From: Cryptomeria japonica
Taxonomy: Eukaryota > Streptophyta > Pinopsida > Cupressales > Cupressaceae
Assembly: GCF_030272615.1 (NCBI RefSeq)
Contig: NC_081406.1
Coordinates: 470,570,400-470,634,399 of the forward strand
Length of the DNA: 64,000 nucleotides
Direction: 5' to 3'
Positions 1 through 12,332 of the stretch are shown in pieces. Made by a program: the position numbers and the translations under genes. The notes under the pieces were generated by a model, which saw only the letters and a program-made list of their open reading frames with translations, was not told the DNA's origin and did no database searches. Every line of letters starts with the position of its first letter. Within the stretch, counting starts at the first letter, position 1.

Positions 1-1248
1 TAAGGGAAGAAGTAGAACAAGATGGAGAAGAGGTTGAATAGCCTATATAGCAACTTGAGGTGTCAACTTCTATAATTCATTACGAAGGAACCCTATGGGA
101 TTAGAGCTAAATATACATGAGAATACGTAGAAGTATTTTATTAAGTAAATAAGTGTATCATATGAATCATATACAATTTTCAAAGCTCAAACCCCAAGAT
201 TAGGTTGTAGCATGGTAAATTGTATTCACATACAATTTCATCCTCATGGTGCTTCATCTTTTGATGCTTGATGATTGTTTTGATTTTGCTCACACAAGCT
301 CACAAAACTATAATTTCACCATCTTCCTTGCCTTCTTCCCAAATCTAAGTCCTGATTATCAGGGTGCCTTGGTCCTCTTAATCGAGACCCAAATTTGGTC
401 CTCACAACAGTCACATCAAGTGAGCAAAAAATTAGATCTCTTGTCGGCCTACTCCAAAAATTCAAATAAATTTCAAGCATTCAAGTATAAAAGGAGGTCT
501 ACCATTGGTTGCCACCACAAAAGGAATTAAGCCACCTGTTGAAGAAGATGAAATGCATATATTAGTCGCAAGGATAAATTGCCAAGAAGAAGAGTTAGAA
601 GTCAAGAAGTATAGATCGTAGGAGAACAAGGTCTTGAAGAAATCATTAGAGGAGGAAAGGAAGAGTCACTACTATTTTTTTATTATAGACCTCTGCATGG
701 CAGAAAAGGTGGTATTTTTTAAATAAAAATTGTTATTACTATTATAAAATTTGTGAAAGAATTTGCTTGTTACTAACACATTTGAGGACAAATCTACCAT
801 ATTGTTGGTCAATGTTAGAATGTTTTATCTACATAAGACAAAAGAAATACTAAGTTCAATAAAAGTTTTTCAATTTTATTGTTTGATGTAACACTAAATT
901 TTGGCATTTAAGGCTACAAACACATAATTTTATGTGTTGAAATTTATGATTAAAAATCTCTTGCAAGAGTTGTATGGAAGGACAAAGACATGGAGTTTAA
1001 AAAAAGATGTATGCAAAGAGAATTAGTGACAAGTTAGAGGATAAATATGAGGGTTTGTATCTCTCCTATGAAGAGTTGATCTGAACATGTGTTGGTTATT
1101 GATCTTCAATTGTTCATATTGGTTGTAAGGGTATAAATCTGTCGAATGTTCTTTTAACTATCATTGGCCCTAAATTTTTTGTTATTTTTGTTATTGTTGA
1201 TTTTTGGTTGCTACTATTTGTCAGAGTATAAGAATATAGGGAGAGGTA
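1..1248. other. Non-coding stretch, no gene recognised
   Basis: AT-rich sequence with stops in all frames. A short open frame at 246-530 has no recognisable motif or compositional sign of coding. Around 541-660 a translated stretch rich in Glu and Lys resembles the coiled-coil remnant just downstream and may be its decayed upstream part. I see no LTR ends, tRNA or other structured feature. Confidence 0.5.
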
Positions 1249-1641
1249 TTGTCTTTGGCATTGTGCAGAAGTCACCATAATAAAATCTATATTTTGTTTG
1301 AAGACCAACATATAAGAGAATTGAAAGAACTAGCCAAACAAGTCTATGGACATTGCAAAATAAAGAAAAAGAAGCGGTTCGACGAAGTTTTCAATGAAGA
1401 AAGAAAGGTTGCCAAAAGAAAGAAGATAAATTCTCGTAACAAAATCAAGCACAAACAATGTGAGTTGAAATTGTCCGTTTCAATGGAAAAGATAGGAAAG
1501 AAGGTGAAGAAAGAAAATGAACATTTAATGCGTCAAATGGATGCTTTAAAGGAAAAATTAATGGAAGTGAAAAAATACAATTTAGATATGATAACAATTA
1601 TCAAAGAGAGGACGAAAGAAAAATATCAATTGTTGAATTAA
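1249..1641 (+). pseudogene. Decayed lysine/glutamate-rich coiled-coil ORF
   Basis: An open frame of about 130 codons is rich in Lys, Glu, Arg and Asn, with heptad-like Leu/Ile/Met spacing in its second half (from about residue 75), which suggests a coiled coil. There is no ATG until about codon 79, so the true start is lost or the frame is a fragment. After the stop near 1639 the same composition continues in broken form to about 1860, which suggests a longer ancestral coiled coil. I do not recognise a family. It lies upstream of the hairpin array and of the unrecognised ORF starting at 3500; whether it belonged to the same unit is unknown. It could also be a chance frame in A-rich DNA. Confidence 0.35.
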
Positions 1642-2048
1642 ATGAATAATCTTGTGGAATAATTAGATAATGTTAATGAGAAAATAAAAAGTTAGAAGAA
1701 AGAATTAAATTATTTGATGAGATCAAGGAAAAGAATAATGCTTTGGAAGAAAATTCATAGAGATTAGAAGAGGAAACAATTTGGAAATGAAAGAAAACTC
1801 CAAATTGAAAGAAGAAAATGAACAATAAGTAAAATGTAAAGAGTGTCTATCAAAACCATTGGTTCAATGTGATGTTTTATGTGGCATAAAATATTTATGT
1901 TATGTTATCCTCCATTTTCGTAATGTGAAAATTGAGGGTATACCATAAATTTTTGTGTTCATTTGTGGTTTCAATGCTCTATGACACTTTACGAGACATT
2001 TGTCATCGTGAGCGCATTTTTTCCCTTAATTCTCCTTTTTTCACTTAA

Positions 2049-3340
2049 GTGTGAAATTTTGGTAAAAAATGGGTTTGTAAACTTGATTTACACCAAGTAT
2101 GTCTTTTAGGTGTAAATCAGGTTTACAAATCAGATTTACACCTCATTTGACTTGTTTTGCCCCTTTAAGTGCAAATTGGGTTTGTAAACCTGATTTACAC
2201 CTTATAGGTGCAAATCGAGTTTAAAAACCTAATTTGCACTTATTTATTACACTTGAGTTATTAAACACCCATTTATAGATTTTGTTTAAGAGTCTATCTC
2301 TTGGTTTAAATATTTTATCCTCCATTCTTTTGCCCTCATTTTCTACTTTGAATTGGTTGGAGGGCGTGGAGGAGGATTTACTATCTCAAGTAGTCCCATT
2401 TTTCTCGAGTGAGTTTTATTTATCATTATTCCTCATTTTAGGGTTTTTGAAACCTTTTTTTATTTTGAATAATTTTCATATCTTATGTTTTGCAGACCTT
2501 ATAATTGTGGCATCGCCAGGTTCACTAGCTTGAACAACACCACATTTGTGATATCAATTGGGTCAGCATACCCTAGCGATATTTTGTGATTCCTTCTCAT
2601 CACTATCTTTTACCAGTGGTATTGGCGAGGTTGTAAACTCGCCAAACACCAGGTTTCATCATGGTGTTGGATGGGTTTACCACCTTGATCCACACTAATA
2701 TGATATGCTTTGCACTATACTACTCTTCATTTTTTATGTGTGGCAAGGCCATAGGCCCGCCACGCACCATACATTGTGGTGCGTGACGAGTCTACGACTC
2801 CATCACCCACCATACTTTATTCACTTTTGTTGTCAAACCATTGTGGTGTTAGACAGGGTCATAGGCCTGCCACACACCACATTGTGGTGCGTGACAAGTC
2901 TGTGACCCTGACCACCACCATCCTTATTTCCTTTTTGCTTTGCATTACTATTGTGGTGTTTGGTGGGGCCATAGGCCCACCATACACTATATATAGTGTA
3001 TGCTAGGTCTATAACCTTGCCAAGCACCAATGCCCTTTCATGTTTTCTTGGTGTGAGGTGGAGTTTTAAACCCACCCTACACCATTTTGAGTAATTGACT
3101 AAGGTGTTTGGTGGGTTTATAACCCTGCCCAACACCTCCTTTGTATTTACACTTTTTCAAGTGTAGTTCGGGTTTCTAAACCCGAATTACATCTGAGTAT
3201 GTTCTTCCTGAGTGCAATTGAGTTTAGAAACCCAAATTACACCTTTGATCCACACTTTTTCGTAAGTGAATTTTTCAAGCATATAAAATTGAAATTCACT
3301 TATCGCATAAATGTAAATTGAGATATTATATCCAATTTAC
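2049..3340. repeat. Array of about 19 diverged near-palindromic (hairpin) units
   Basis: Units of roughly 30-40 bp follow each other with short spacers, each an imperfect inverted repeat able to fold into a stem-loop. Clear units are at 2109-2142, 2169-2201, 2207-2240, 2617-2650, 2738-2767, 2776-2812, 2843-2880, 2884-2920, 2953-2990, 2995-3030, 3049-3083, 3102-3136, 3161-3193 and 3212-3243. Arms commonly begin with GGTG or GTGTAA and end with the complement, around a centre like GGGTTTATAAACCC. The units share this layout rather than a strict consensus, so this is not a simple satellite. The array ends about 160 bp upstream of the ATG at 3500. No function is assigned. Confidence 0.6.
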
Positions 3341-3499
3341 CCTGGGATCAAGTTATCAAAGAGGGTTTTTGGAAACCCTCATGGCCTAAAATATATCATT
3401 TTTAAGAAGACTGTTCATTTTAGATGAAAAAAATGGTTGATCAGTTGTATCATTGTAATACTGATGATTTTCCTTTTTCTCAGTGTTATTATCATATCA

Positions 3500-3789
3500 A
3501 TGACAGAAGCTTCTCCAAGCAAGACAATGATGAAGTTTAAAAAGTAAGACCCCCATCCAATCTTTCCGCCTTCTTCAATTACCTCCAACATTGATCATAT
3601 AAGAGATACAGAAATAGGTCATGTTTACCTATCTGAGTTTATAAAGAGGATTGAGCAGCTTTCTTCCTACCGTCAAATAGAAACTATTATCAACATTAGT
3701 ATCCATTTGGTAGAATCTTTCCCCATGTCAGCTCAGGACCTTGAGTTTGTGATGGCAGTTACAAATCATTTTGATCCAATCAATAGAAG
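3500..3789 (+). pseudogene. Unrecognised decayed ORF, 5' part (fragment A)
   Basis: An ATG at 3500 opens a frame that, apart from one in-frame TAA at 3545-3547, stays open to the Gypsy-1 insertion point at 3790. The encoded stretch is an ordinary mix of charged and hydrophobic residues without a motif I recognise. Removing Gypsy-1 and one copy of its AGAAG target duplication joins this frame in phase to 13883-13965. Removing Copia-1 then joins it in phase to about 49620, giving over 100 codons across two junctions with a single stop. That supports a real former coding sequence rather than a chance frame. It could be a host gene or the ORF of an unclassified mobile element. Confidence 0.5.
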
Positions 3790-6672
3790 TGGTGCAGGAG
3801 CATCCAAAGACACAAATGAAGCCTAACATCACCCATGAGATGAAAATGATCACATGTAATAGGTTGATAGGTTTGTGAGTCAATAAGACCCAAATTGATG
3901 TAAGGCATTGTCATGGTTGCATTTTATAAGCCACCATGGACAAATGACCATGCGGGTCAATAGGCATGAGTCAGGCAAATAAATATTGGTCTTAGAAACA
4001 TCAGACCAAATCCTTGGAATAGGCCGAATACACCTTGGAGTCACCAAATTTGAAAAGTGCAAGTTGACAACTTTTGTTGTCATTGCAAAATGTTGTAAAA
4101 AGGGGTAACTAATCCTCCAACGGTTCCAAATTTTGAAAAGTGGTTGGAAACCATTAGGGAGGCTATATTGATGGTATGATGAAAGAATAAGTATATGGTC
4201 AACTACTGAGAGAGGGGGGTGAATCAGTAGATAGAAAAACTGATAATAAACTTCACCAATAAATCTCTCAAAGTAAACTTAGAACTAACAATGAAATAAT
4301 CTCTGTCGAGATAAAAACTCATAAGATAAACCAGTTGTTTATTACAACAAATTAATAGTAAACAACTTCTTCATTTCTCAATGCTTTCGGTTATCATGAC
4401 TTATCAAAATAGTTAGGTAGTCAAGTAAATCAACCATGAAAACATAACCACAAAAACATTCACCACTTGACACAAATATTTTGATGTGGAAACCCAAATA
4501 GGTAAAAACCATGGTGAGATGAGACTCACAAGATAACTATCTGAACTCTTTTGAAGTTTGCCCTGTTAGGAGCCTAGCATGTTAAAGCTTTACAAAAAGT
4601 CTTGTTAAGAACTGATCCTGTTAGGAATCACTCGGTTAAGGGATTGACTACAAATGCATTGTTATAAGCAATACCTTGTAAGGAGTAACCTCGGTAGAGG
4701 ATTTGAAAATCCAATCTAATGGACCACCTTGTTAGAGGATTTGAATAGCACCAAGCTTGTTAGAGCTTACCCAGTTAGGGGGTTTCAATTCTGTTGTAAT
4801 TGTTAGAAAACAACATGAGTTTGTTGATCTGTCTGAATAACACTACACTTGCTTGATTGGATCCATTTCATGCTCTTGTTTGCCTTTACTCAAATTGCAG
4901 ATACATCATCCAGTTCGGCAACCACACACTCAACTGAATTGTGTCTATCTCTTTTCCAACTCTATAAAACTAAGCAACTTCATCGAACTTATAAACAAAT
5001 CAATCAAGTTGGTAACACAACAAAAACCTAATTCTCATCGAGATTACAAACAAATCGGTTCAAGCATGACCATTGGATTACATAGCAATCTTTGCACATC
5101 AATCAGGAAAACCTTGATCACTCCTTGATCACCACTTCATCAAACTTAGAAACTCATCACGCGCTTTGCATTAGATGCAATACATTTTCTCATTCCCTAG
5201 ACAAAAACCGTTACAACAACTCACCACAATCTCTTGGAATTGTCTTCATATAATAATCATGTGTGTCATAATCATTACCACTAAGCATCAGATCATAAAC
5301 CAATATAACCAATAAACTTAATCGGTCGGGGTTTATAAAAAATAATAGGTAGGGTTTACCGGTTACAACAATAGATAAGGTTTACACCAGTTACCTATCT
5401 TCCTCACAAATTCTTCCTATCAGTTACAGTAACAATATTACAACAATATCATTACCGGTTTATTGACATCAATGACAACATAACATATCATTAATGCAAT
5501 ATTCATGCAAATGCCAACATATATTATGCCCACTTAGATCGATTCCAGGGTTGTTGTTGGTGTTGTTGTTGAAGTTGATGAAATTGATGATGTTTTGGAG
5601 TTTGGAGCAATACAATATATTTGGAGTTTCCTGAAATTCGGTATGATTGATGTTTATTTCTGACCGGTATGGATTGGTGGATGCATGAAACCAATTGGAT
5701 GAGTTAGGGAAGTCTCTTACCTTTCATTTGAATTAAATTTGAGGTATTGTAACAATCGGGTTTTAGAGATCCATCAAAGTCTAACCGGACTGGTCACAAA
5801 CCCTGTCGACAGCTAGGGTTTCACCGTAAAGATGCCCTTAATTTGATATTTTCACCAGAGGAACAAACAAAATATGGGAAAATGTTAGAGGGGACATTGT
5901 ATCATAAGATTTTGGTGTTGGTTTTCAGGGAGGCTCCAAACCCAAAGAGATTGAATTGACCCTAGGCAGGCATCTCTATGTAACCGCTTGAACTTAAGAA
6001 GTGAAAATCACTTGCAGTAGATAAAGAAGATGGTATCAATTCCTAAAACCTTGGATTTGGTGGTTTGACACCTTACCCCACCTTGCAGAAGTGTTGGTTC
6101 AGTCGGGTTACTAATACAAGGGGTACTTGCTTTGTAAATTAGGCCTAATTGGCTTAATTAGGTCTAGAAGGACAATAAGGGTATAGACCTTTCAACTTGT
6201 GGTTAGGGTCTAAACCTTTGGGTAATTGTGTAACTTGATAAATGGTATCTAAATCTGCCCTTAGTTTGTCTTGTCCTTTGGAATTTTGTTGTGTTGTGTT
6301 TGGAGAACTCAACCGATAGGGCTACTAATCTGTCGGTAGGGCTACTAGACGAATAGGACAGTTGTGAGACAAGTACCCCCTACCACATCTGATAGTCAGA
6401 TCTTATGGGTTTTTTGTGTTGGTTGGACCACCAATAGACAAAAATCTAATAGGTTTCCATCCCACCGGTACCAGAAGATTGTCTTCCTTTCACACAAGGG
6501 TAAAATGTTTTCATCCTACCGGTATGGACCCGGTCACACAAATTGTTGTGTGAGTTGAGTACTTGGAAGGTGTGTTGTTTGACACCTTGAACAAACAAAA
6601 GAACTTTATTTGGACATAGTAGTTGTGAGTGAGAGAAGGTCATCACCTAGTTGGTTGCCTGGCTTTGCACCA
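3790..6672 (+). repeat. Gypsy-1 5' LTR (interrupted)
   Basis: It matches 12296-13877 along its length except for a 1.35-kb insertion at 4169-5519 and scattered substitutions. It starts TGGTG and ends CACCA. Without the insert and its duplicated target it is about 1.53 kb, close to the 1.58-kb 3' copy. Confidence 0.9.
4169..5519 (-). mobile_element. Solo LTR of a Copia-2-related element inside the Gypsy-1 LTR
   Basis: This 1351-bp insert is absent from the matching place in the Gypsy-1 3' LTR (near 12692). It is flanked by TATAT on both sides (4164-4168 and 5520-5524). On the minus strand it begins TGTTGGCAT and ends with CA, like the Copia-2 LTRs. It shares with them a G-run next to a GTGAATCAGTA-like motif near its left edge and many GTTAAGG/GTTAGAGG motifs. 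No internal coding sequence is present, so it is a solo LTR left by LTR-LTR recombination. It is a diverged relative, not an identical family copy. Confidence 0.82.
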
Positions 6673-6675
6673 TAA

Positions 6676-6687
6676 GGGTATCAGAGC
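6676..6687 (+). other. Gypsy-1 primer binding site (tRNA-iMet type)
   Basis: GGGTATCAGAGC lies three bases after the 5' LTR. It matches the plant initiator tRNA-Met site TGGTATCAGAGC except for the first base. Confidence 0.8.
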
Positions 6688-6724
6688 GTGAGTTGGATCA
6701 CTTGGGGAAAGTGATTTTTGGTGT

Positions 6725-7488
6725 ATGTCCGCAGAAGGAAGTGAGGGAGAGTCTAGCAACATACCTCCTAATAGTATGTCTCAAGATGCCATCAAGAATT
6801 TGTTTGAAGAGATGTTTGAAAATAGAGTGAGGGAGTTAGAGAAGGCCAAAGGAAAAGGAAAGGAGGGTGAATGTGACTCTGATGAAGAAGAAGAACAGGG
6901 GGAAGAAGAAGAGACCCCAAGGTAGGAAGCTGAGTTACTTGTAGATCAGAGAGCATTTGTTGAGGTCCTAAAGTCCATTAGCAGAGAATCCTCATCAGGT
7001 AAAGATGACATCCCTGTGTTTAGAGGGAAAATGAATGCAAAAGAAGTGATGGATTGGATTGAGGAATTGAACAACCATTTTGAATGCAAAGAGACCCCTG
7101 AGAATAAGAAGGTTATCTTTACTAAGTCCAAGATGAAAGGAGTAGCACTCACTTGGTGGAATTACCTCCAAGGTGAGAGGGTGAAGAAGGTAGAGGTATG
7201 ATAACCTCATGGGATAGAAAGTTGGCAAAAGTGAAGGCGCAATTCATCCCAGTAAACTATGAAGTCCAAGTCTATAAGAAGTTGCAAGGTTTGAGGCAAA
7301 AAGACCTTGATGTGAGTACATATACTGAGGAGTTCCATAGGTTGAGTCTAAGGACCAAACACCATGAGGAGGAACCAGAGAAAGTGGCAAGATATCTTAG
7401 TGGATTGAAATATAGTATCCAAGATAAGATCAACATACTAGCACCAGAGATAGTGAACAAGTGCTTTCAACTAGCACTAAGAGCATAG
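6725..7488 (+). pseudogene. Gypsy-1 gag (capsid region), broken
   Basis: This encodes the structural Gag protein that would package the element RNA. Translation starts at the ATG at 6725 with a Glu/Lys/Asp-rich N-terminus. The central part (about 7016-7480) has the retrotransposon gag pattern, including the aromatic LTWWNYL-type motif followed by the YKKLQGLRQ and YTEEFHRL segments. A stop at 6923-6925 and a frame change near 7195 break the protein, and another stop (7486-7488) separates it from the zinc knuckle. Apart from these breaks gag reads on into the protease, as expected for a gag-pol polyprotein. Confidence 0.85.
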
Positions 7489-8457
7489 AAGTTAAGGAGA
7501 AAGAATGATCACAATAACAGAGGTAGAGGGGGCAAAAACTTCAAAGGCAAAGGCCCTATGAATGGTAGAGGATATAGTCCTAGGCCACAAGGAGAGGCTA
7601 ATCAAGAAAGTCAGCATGGAAATGGTAACACAAGAGGGGGTTTTAGAGGAAGAAGACCCAATCATAGAGGTATATTTGGTGGAAGAAGCTCAGAGCCTTT
7701 TAGATGCTACAACTTCAATCAAGTAGGTAATACTGTAGCTAAGTGCCCTAAGAAGACCGGATCAAGCTCCCAAGGAGAGAGGAGAACACATTTGGTTCAA
7801 GACACTGATTGTCAGAGTGTCAATTCACCTGATTCCTTCAGACTTCCAGAGAGAGGAGAGACCCTGATAATGAGGAGAACATTATTAAAGGTACCAAGCA
7901 ATATTGAACCTCCACAAAGGAAGACACTCTTTTGGACCACATGCAAAGTAGGAGGCAAGGTATGTAAGGTTATAATAGATTCAGGTTCAACTAAAAATTT
8001 AGTATCCTTAGAAATGGTAGAGAAACTAAAATTGAGAAGAATTCCTCGTCCATTTTCATATAAAGTTTCTTGGCTTACTAAAGGAAAACAAACCTTGATA
8101 GAGGAGCAATCATGGGTTGAATTTCAAATAGGAGCATACAAAGACAAAATTATGTTTGATATTATTGAGATGGATTCCTGTCATCTTCTTTTTGGGAGGT
8201 CATGGAAATATGACCTCAAGGCCCGTCATGATGGACACAAGAACACCTACTCCATCACCAAAGATGAAAAGGTGATTGAATTGATACCCCTACCTAATAA
8301 TAGTGAGGATTAGAAGGAGAAGGAGGCCAATATCATGATCATGGAAGGAAAAGAGTTCCTCAAGGCAATCAAGGAAGAGGGAACACCTTGTTTTGAAGTG
8401 ATGTCAGTACCAAGGCAAGAAGAAGAGCCCATTGCAGATGGCAAGGTAGAAAAAAAG
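7489..8457 (+). pseudogene. Gypsy-1 zinc knuckle and aspartic protease
   Basis: An Arg/Gly-rich stretch leads to a degenerate CCHC knuckle near 7706-7750. Its second Cys is Phe and its His is Asn, so zinc binding is probably lost. The protease, which would cleave the polyprotein, follows with the active-site motif IIDSGS at about 7974-7991 and the downstream hydrophobic-Gly motif LLFGRSW near 8190-8208. The frame stops at 8311-8313. The same frame continues after it to an A7 run near 8450, where a one-base slip moves translation into the reverse transcriptase frame. Confidence 0.85.
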
Positions 8458-8458
8458 G

Positions 8459-9850
8459 GTGACAGTCCCTGAGGAGGTGAAGGAAATGTTGAGAAAATAC
8501 AAGGACACAGTTGCAGAAGAGTTGTCAAGAACCCTACCACCAATAAGGGAGATAAGCCATTGGATTGACTTTATTCCCAGTGCCACCTTACCAAACAAGG
8601 CATCCTACAAAATGACTCCCCAACAAAATGAGGAAGTTGCAAGGCAGATCCAAGAGTTGCTTGATAAAGGTTTGATAGGGAAGATCTCGAGCCCTTGTGC
8701 AGTCCCAGATATCTTAGCACCAAAGAAGGAGGGAACATGGAGATTATGCACTGAAATCCCGGGCCATTAACAAGATAACCATCAGGTATAGATTCCTTAT
8801 GCCTAGAATAGAAGATTTTCTTGATTGTTTAGGAGGTGCAAGATATTATTCGAAGATTGATTTAAAAAGTGGTTATCACCAAATAAGGATTAGAGCAGGT
8901 GATGAATGGAAAACTGCTTTTAAAACAAACAAAGGATTGTATGAATGGAGGGTGATGCAATTTGGGTTGTCAAATTCCCCTAGCACTTTCATGAGACTCA
9001 CGAATGAGGTGTTGAAGGAGTTCATTGGTAAGTTTGTCATAGTGTATCTAGATGACATCTTATTGTTTAGAAAGACAAAAGAGGAGCACCTAAAACATTT
9101 GGATATGGTCTTGAGAAGGTTGAATTAAGATAAACTAATGATAAACATGGAAAAGTGTGTGTTTTTGCAGGAAGAACTGACTTACCTTGGGTTTGTGATT
9201 TCTAGAGGAAATCTGAAAATGGATGTTGATAAAGTGAATTCCATTCTCACATGGCCAACTCCTAGAACAATTGGTGATGTAAGGAGTTTTCATGGCCTAG
9301 ATACCTTTTATAGGAATTTTATCAAGATATTTAGCTAGATTTGTGCTCCCATGTTAGAGACCATCAAGGGTGGACAAAAGTGCAAATTTTCATGGACCAA
9401 GGAGGTAGATGAAGCATTTGAAATGTTGAAGAAAAAGGTATTCCAACAACCAACTCTTACCTTACTTGATTTTTACAAAATCTTGCAGATTGAATGTGAT
9501 GCAAGTCATTTGGCAATAGGTGCAGTACTCAGCCAAGAAGGTAGACCATTTGCATTTTTAGTGAAAAGTTGAATGATGCTAAAAATAAATATTCTTCCTA
9601 TGATTTGGATATGTATGCATTAGTTCAAGCACTAAAGAAGTGGAGGCACTATTTGCTTCCCAAAGAGTTTGTTGTGTATACACACAATCAGGCATTAAGC
9701 TTCCTAAATAGTCAGGAGAAATTGAGCCATAAACATATGAAGTGGATTGAATTCATTTAGGCCTACACCTTTACAATCAAACACAAGAAAGGTGTCTCAA
9801 ACAAAGTTGCAAATGCTCTTAGCAGGAGGGCACTAACAATTTCAGAAATC
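8459..9850 (+). pseudogene. Gypsy-1 reverse transcriptase and RNase H
   Basis: This is the region that copies element RNA into DNA and removes the RNA strand. RT motifs in order: the ELLDKGLI and SPCAVP region (about 8655-8705), [11 protein letters not shown] (about 8852-8886), [12 protein letters not shown] (8956-8991), and the catalytic YLDD (about 9044-9055), which is intact. A frameshift near 8755-8770 breaks the fingers region. Connection and RNase H follow, with IECDASHLAIGAVLSQ at about 9490-9540. Stops at 9126-9128, 9336-9338 and 9758-9760 and a shift near 9567 interrupt the frame; several are CAG-to-TAG changes. Confidence 0.9.
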
Positions 9851-9939
9851 CACTCGGAGAGTGTAGGAATTGATTCCCTCAAGGGTATGTATGTTGCAGA
9901 CAAAGATTTCAAAGACATCTACAAGTAATGCACCGAGTT

Positions 9940-11036
9940 TGGTAGCATGTATCATTTAGAGTATTCTGATTATTTGATTCAAGATGCTCTTCTTTTCAAA
10001 GGATGTCAGTTATGCATTCCTAAATGTTCAATGAGGGATAACATAATTAAGGAGAAGCATAGTGGTTGTATGGGGGGACACTTTGGACTAGACAAAACTC
10101 TTGAGTTGGTGAAAATATTTTATCACTGGCCTAAATTGTAGACATATGTCAGAAAATTTGTGGATTCATGTGTGGTGAGTCAAAAGGCCAAAGGGACAAA
10201 AACAAACGTAGGACTATATCAACCATTGCCCATTCCTTCAAGACCTTGGGAAAGTGTGAGCATGGACTTTGTGATGGGTTTGCCAAGAACTCAAAAAGGT
10301 TTTGATAGTGTTTTTGTGGTTGTTGGCAGGTTTAGCAAGATGGCACATTTCTTGCTCGGCAAGAGTGATGATACATATGTTGCAAACCTTTTGTTTAATG
10401 AAGTTGTGAGAATACATGGTTTACCCTTGAACATTGTGTCAGATAAAGATGTGAAATTTGTAGGAAATTTTTGGAGGACTTTGTGGAGCAAGTTAGGCAC
10501 AAACGTTTCTTTTGGTTTATCTTATCATCCCTAAATGGATGGCCAAACAAAAGTGGTCAATAGGTCACTCAGAAACTTGTTAAGGTGCCTGACCAAGAAG
10601 CATGGTGAAAAGTGGGAATCCATCATCTCCCAAGCAGAATATGCCTATAATGATTCTGTCAATAGGAGTACTGGCAGAAGTCCTTTCCAAATTGTCTATA
10701 GATTGAATCCAAGATGTGTGCTGGAATTGAGAAACCTATCCTCAACTGAACATATCAGTGCTTGTGGAGAAGAATTTGTTGAAGGGATAAAGGAGATTGA
10801 TGACCAAGTTAGGATGCAATTACAGAGAAGTAAAAAGAAGTACAAGGAGCAGGCTAACAAAAGAAAGAGATATGTGTAGTTACAAGTTGGAGACATGGTA
10901 TGGGCAAATCTGAAAAAAGGAGAGATTGCCAAAGGGAAAACACACAAAGCTCATGATGTGGAAGGTTGGACCTTTTCAAATAATCAAGAATTTTGGGAAC
11001 AATGCATATGAAATCCAATTACCTTCAAACATAGGT
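9940..11036 (+). pseudogene. Gypsy-1 integrase
   Basis: This is the integrase that would insert the cDNA into the genome. The N-terminal zinc domain is recognisable by HSGCMGGHFG (about 10060-10088), but the final CxxC reads CVVS, so one Cys is lost. The catalytic core has SMDFVMGLP (first Asp) and VSDKDVKF (second Asp). The third acidic residue, normally Glu in the DGQTE motif, is Lys at about 10550, which by itself should abolish activity. Stops at 10139-10141, 10532-10534 and 10877-10879 add to this. The C-terminal barrel runs into the LTR-like insert at 11044. Confidence 0.88.
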
Positions 11037-11043
11037 ATATCGT

Positions 11044-11980
11044 TGTGTTGACTTGAATTTCATCTTCAAGAATACTACCTGCAGCATATTAGTTTCACAA
11101 AATAAAAAGAAAATACTACAGGAAATCCAAACTCAACTAAGGAAACTACATCAAATGAATATAAAATAAAAACATTATTACCTTCATGATTTAAGTCTCA
11201 TTATGTCCTAACTCCACTGTTCTTGGTTGCAGATGATTCGCTCTCAGACAAGCACTGGTAGCTTCCAAGATGGCATATGAAGAATGGACTAATATTTAAC
11301 TGATACTATGATATGCAAATAATATTAAGCTAAAATGCTATGAAAACGATTTATACTCAAAACTCTAAAATTCTATTTGCTTCAAACTCAAACTCATGGA
11401 TGCAAGATGAAGACTCCTAGATGACTATATGATTAGCTATTAGTCTATTTTTCTATTAGTTTCAAAATGGCTTAGGAGACCTCTTTTCATAGTTTTTTGA
11501 GTGCATGAGCTTAGGTGGCAGAGATCAACGATCATGATCAAATCTTGCAGATTGGATGGCTATGAGCAAGAAGTTGAAGGTTGAGAGAAAGGGAGAAGGA
11601 GAAGACAAGTGTGCCTATGTGCAGATTGGATGGATATGCGCCTAAATTAATTTTGTTGAATTAATTTAGGCACATGATGGATGAGTTGGCAAAGGAAAGA
11701 TGAAGTGGAGATGGAAGATGAGTTGGAAAAGGGATTTAAATAATTAAGAAATTTTTTAATGAATGAGACTATAGGATAATAGATATAGGAATAATTAAGC
11801 ATTAGATATTTAATTAATTTATTAGAAGAAAAGGATATAATGAATTAATTAATAAAATGTTTCAATTAAATTAATTAATAGAAGGACATGAAATGAATTA
11901 AATAAATTAATATTTTTCAAATTAACTATTTAATAGATGATAATTATTTAATTACTCATAGCCAATTTTATGTGTATACA
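11044..11980. mobile_element. LTR-like insertion (probable solo LTR) between integrase and chromodomain
   Basis: This 937-bp insert starts TGTGTTGAC and ends GTATACA. It is flanked by ATCGT (11039-11043) and ATCCT (11981-11985), a 5-bp duplication with one mismatch. Removing it and one duplication restores the expected integrase-to-chromodomain reading through the NIGISSIFNV-type junction, which fixes both ends. Its interior is AT-rich with many TTAATTAA-like runs and no coding sequence. The minus strand begins TGTATACACATAAA, loosely like the start of the solo LTR at 62075, so orientation and family remain uncertain. Confidence 0.7.
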
Positions 11981-11985
11981 ATCCT

Positions 11986-12332
11986 CAATCTTTAATGTTA
12001 CAATTTTGACACCATTCAAAGGTATAGTGCAAGAAGATGGTACATTCCCGACAGAAGATGTTGCAGACATACTGAAGGACTTTCCAAGTCAAGGGCCACC
12101 CAAAATTGAAAGGATATTGGACACCAAGATTGTGAAGAAAACTAGGAATAAGGTCTACAAAAAATACCTTATCAAGTGGCAAGGACTCCCTGAGGCAGAT
12201 GTACTATGGATGGATGAAGACCAAATGAAGAAACATGGGACTACATTGCAGGAACTCATCTCAAGTGGACTTGAGATTCAACCACCTGGGGAGTATGGTG
12301 TAGGAGCACCCAAAGACACAAATGAAGCCTAA
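11986..12332 (+). pseudogene. Gypsy-1 C-terminal chromodomain
   Basis: A chromodomain is readable here, from IERILDTKIV at about 12107-12136 through KKYLIKWQGLPEADVLWMDE at about 12161-12220. It has the aromatic and LIKW-G-P features of chromodomains that direct integration to marked chromatin. It follows the SSIFNV and LTPFKG segments of the integrase C-terminus. The frame stops at 12330-12332, a little inside the 3' LTR. This domain assigns the element to the chromovirus branch. It is the best-preserved part of the element. Confidence 0.88.
12284..12295 (+). other. Gypsy-1 polypurine tract
   Basis: ACCTGGGGAGTA sits directly before the 3' LTR start (TGGTG), the position used to prime plus-strand DNA. 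Confidence 0.65.

Noticed and set aside
246-530. 94-codon frame near the window start
   Set aside because: No motif and no supporting composition; length is within chance for this DNA.
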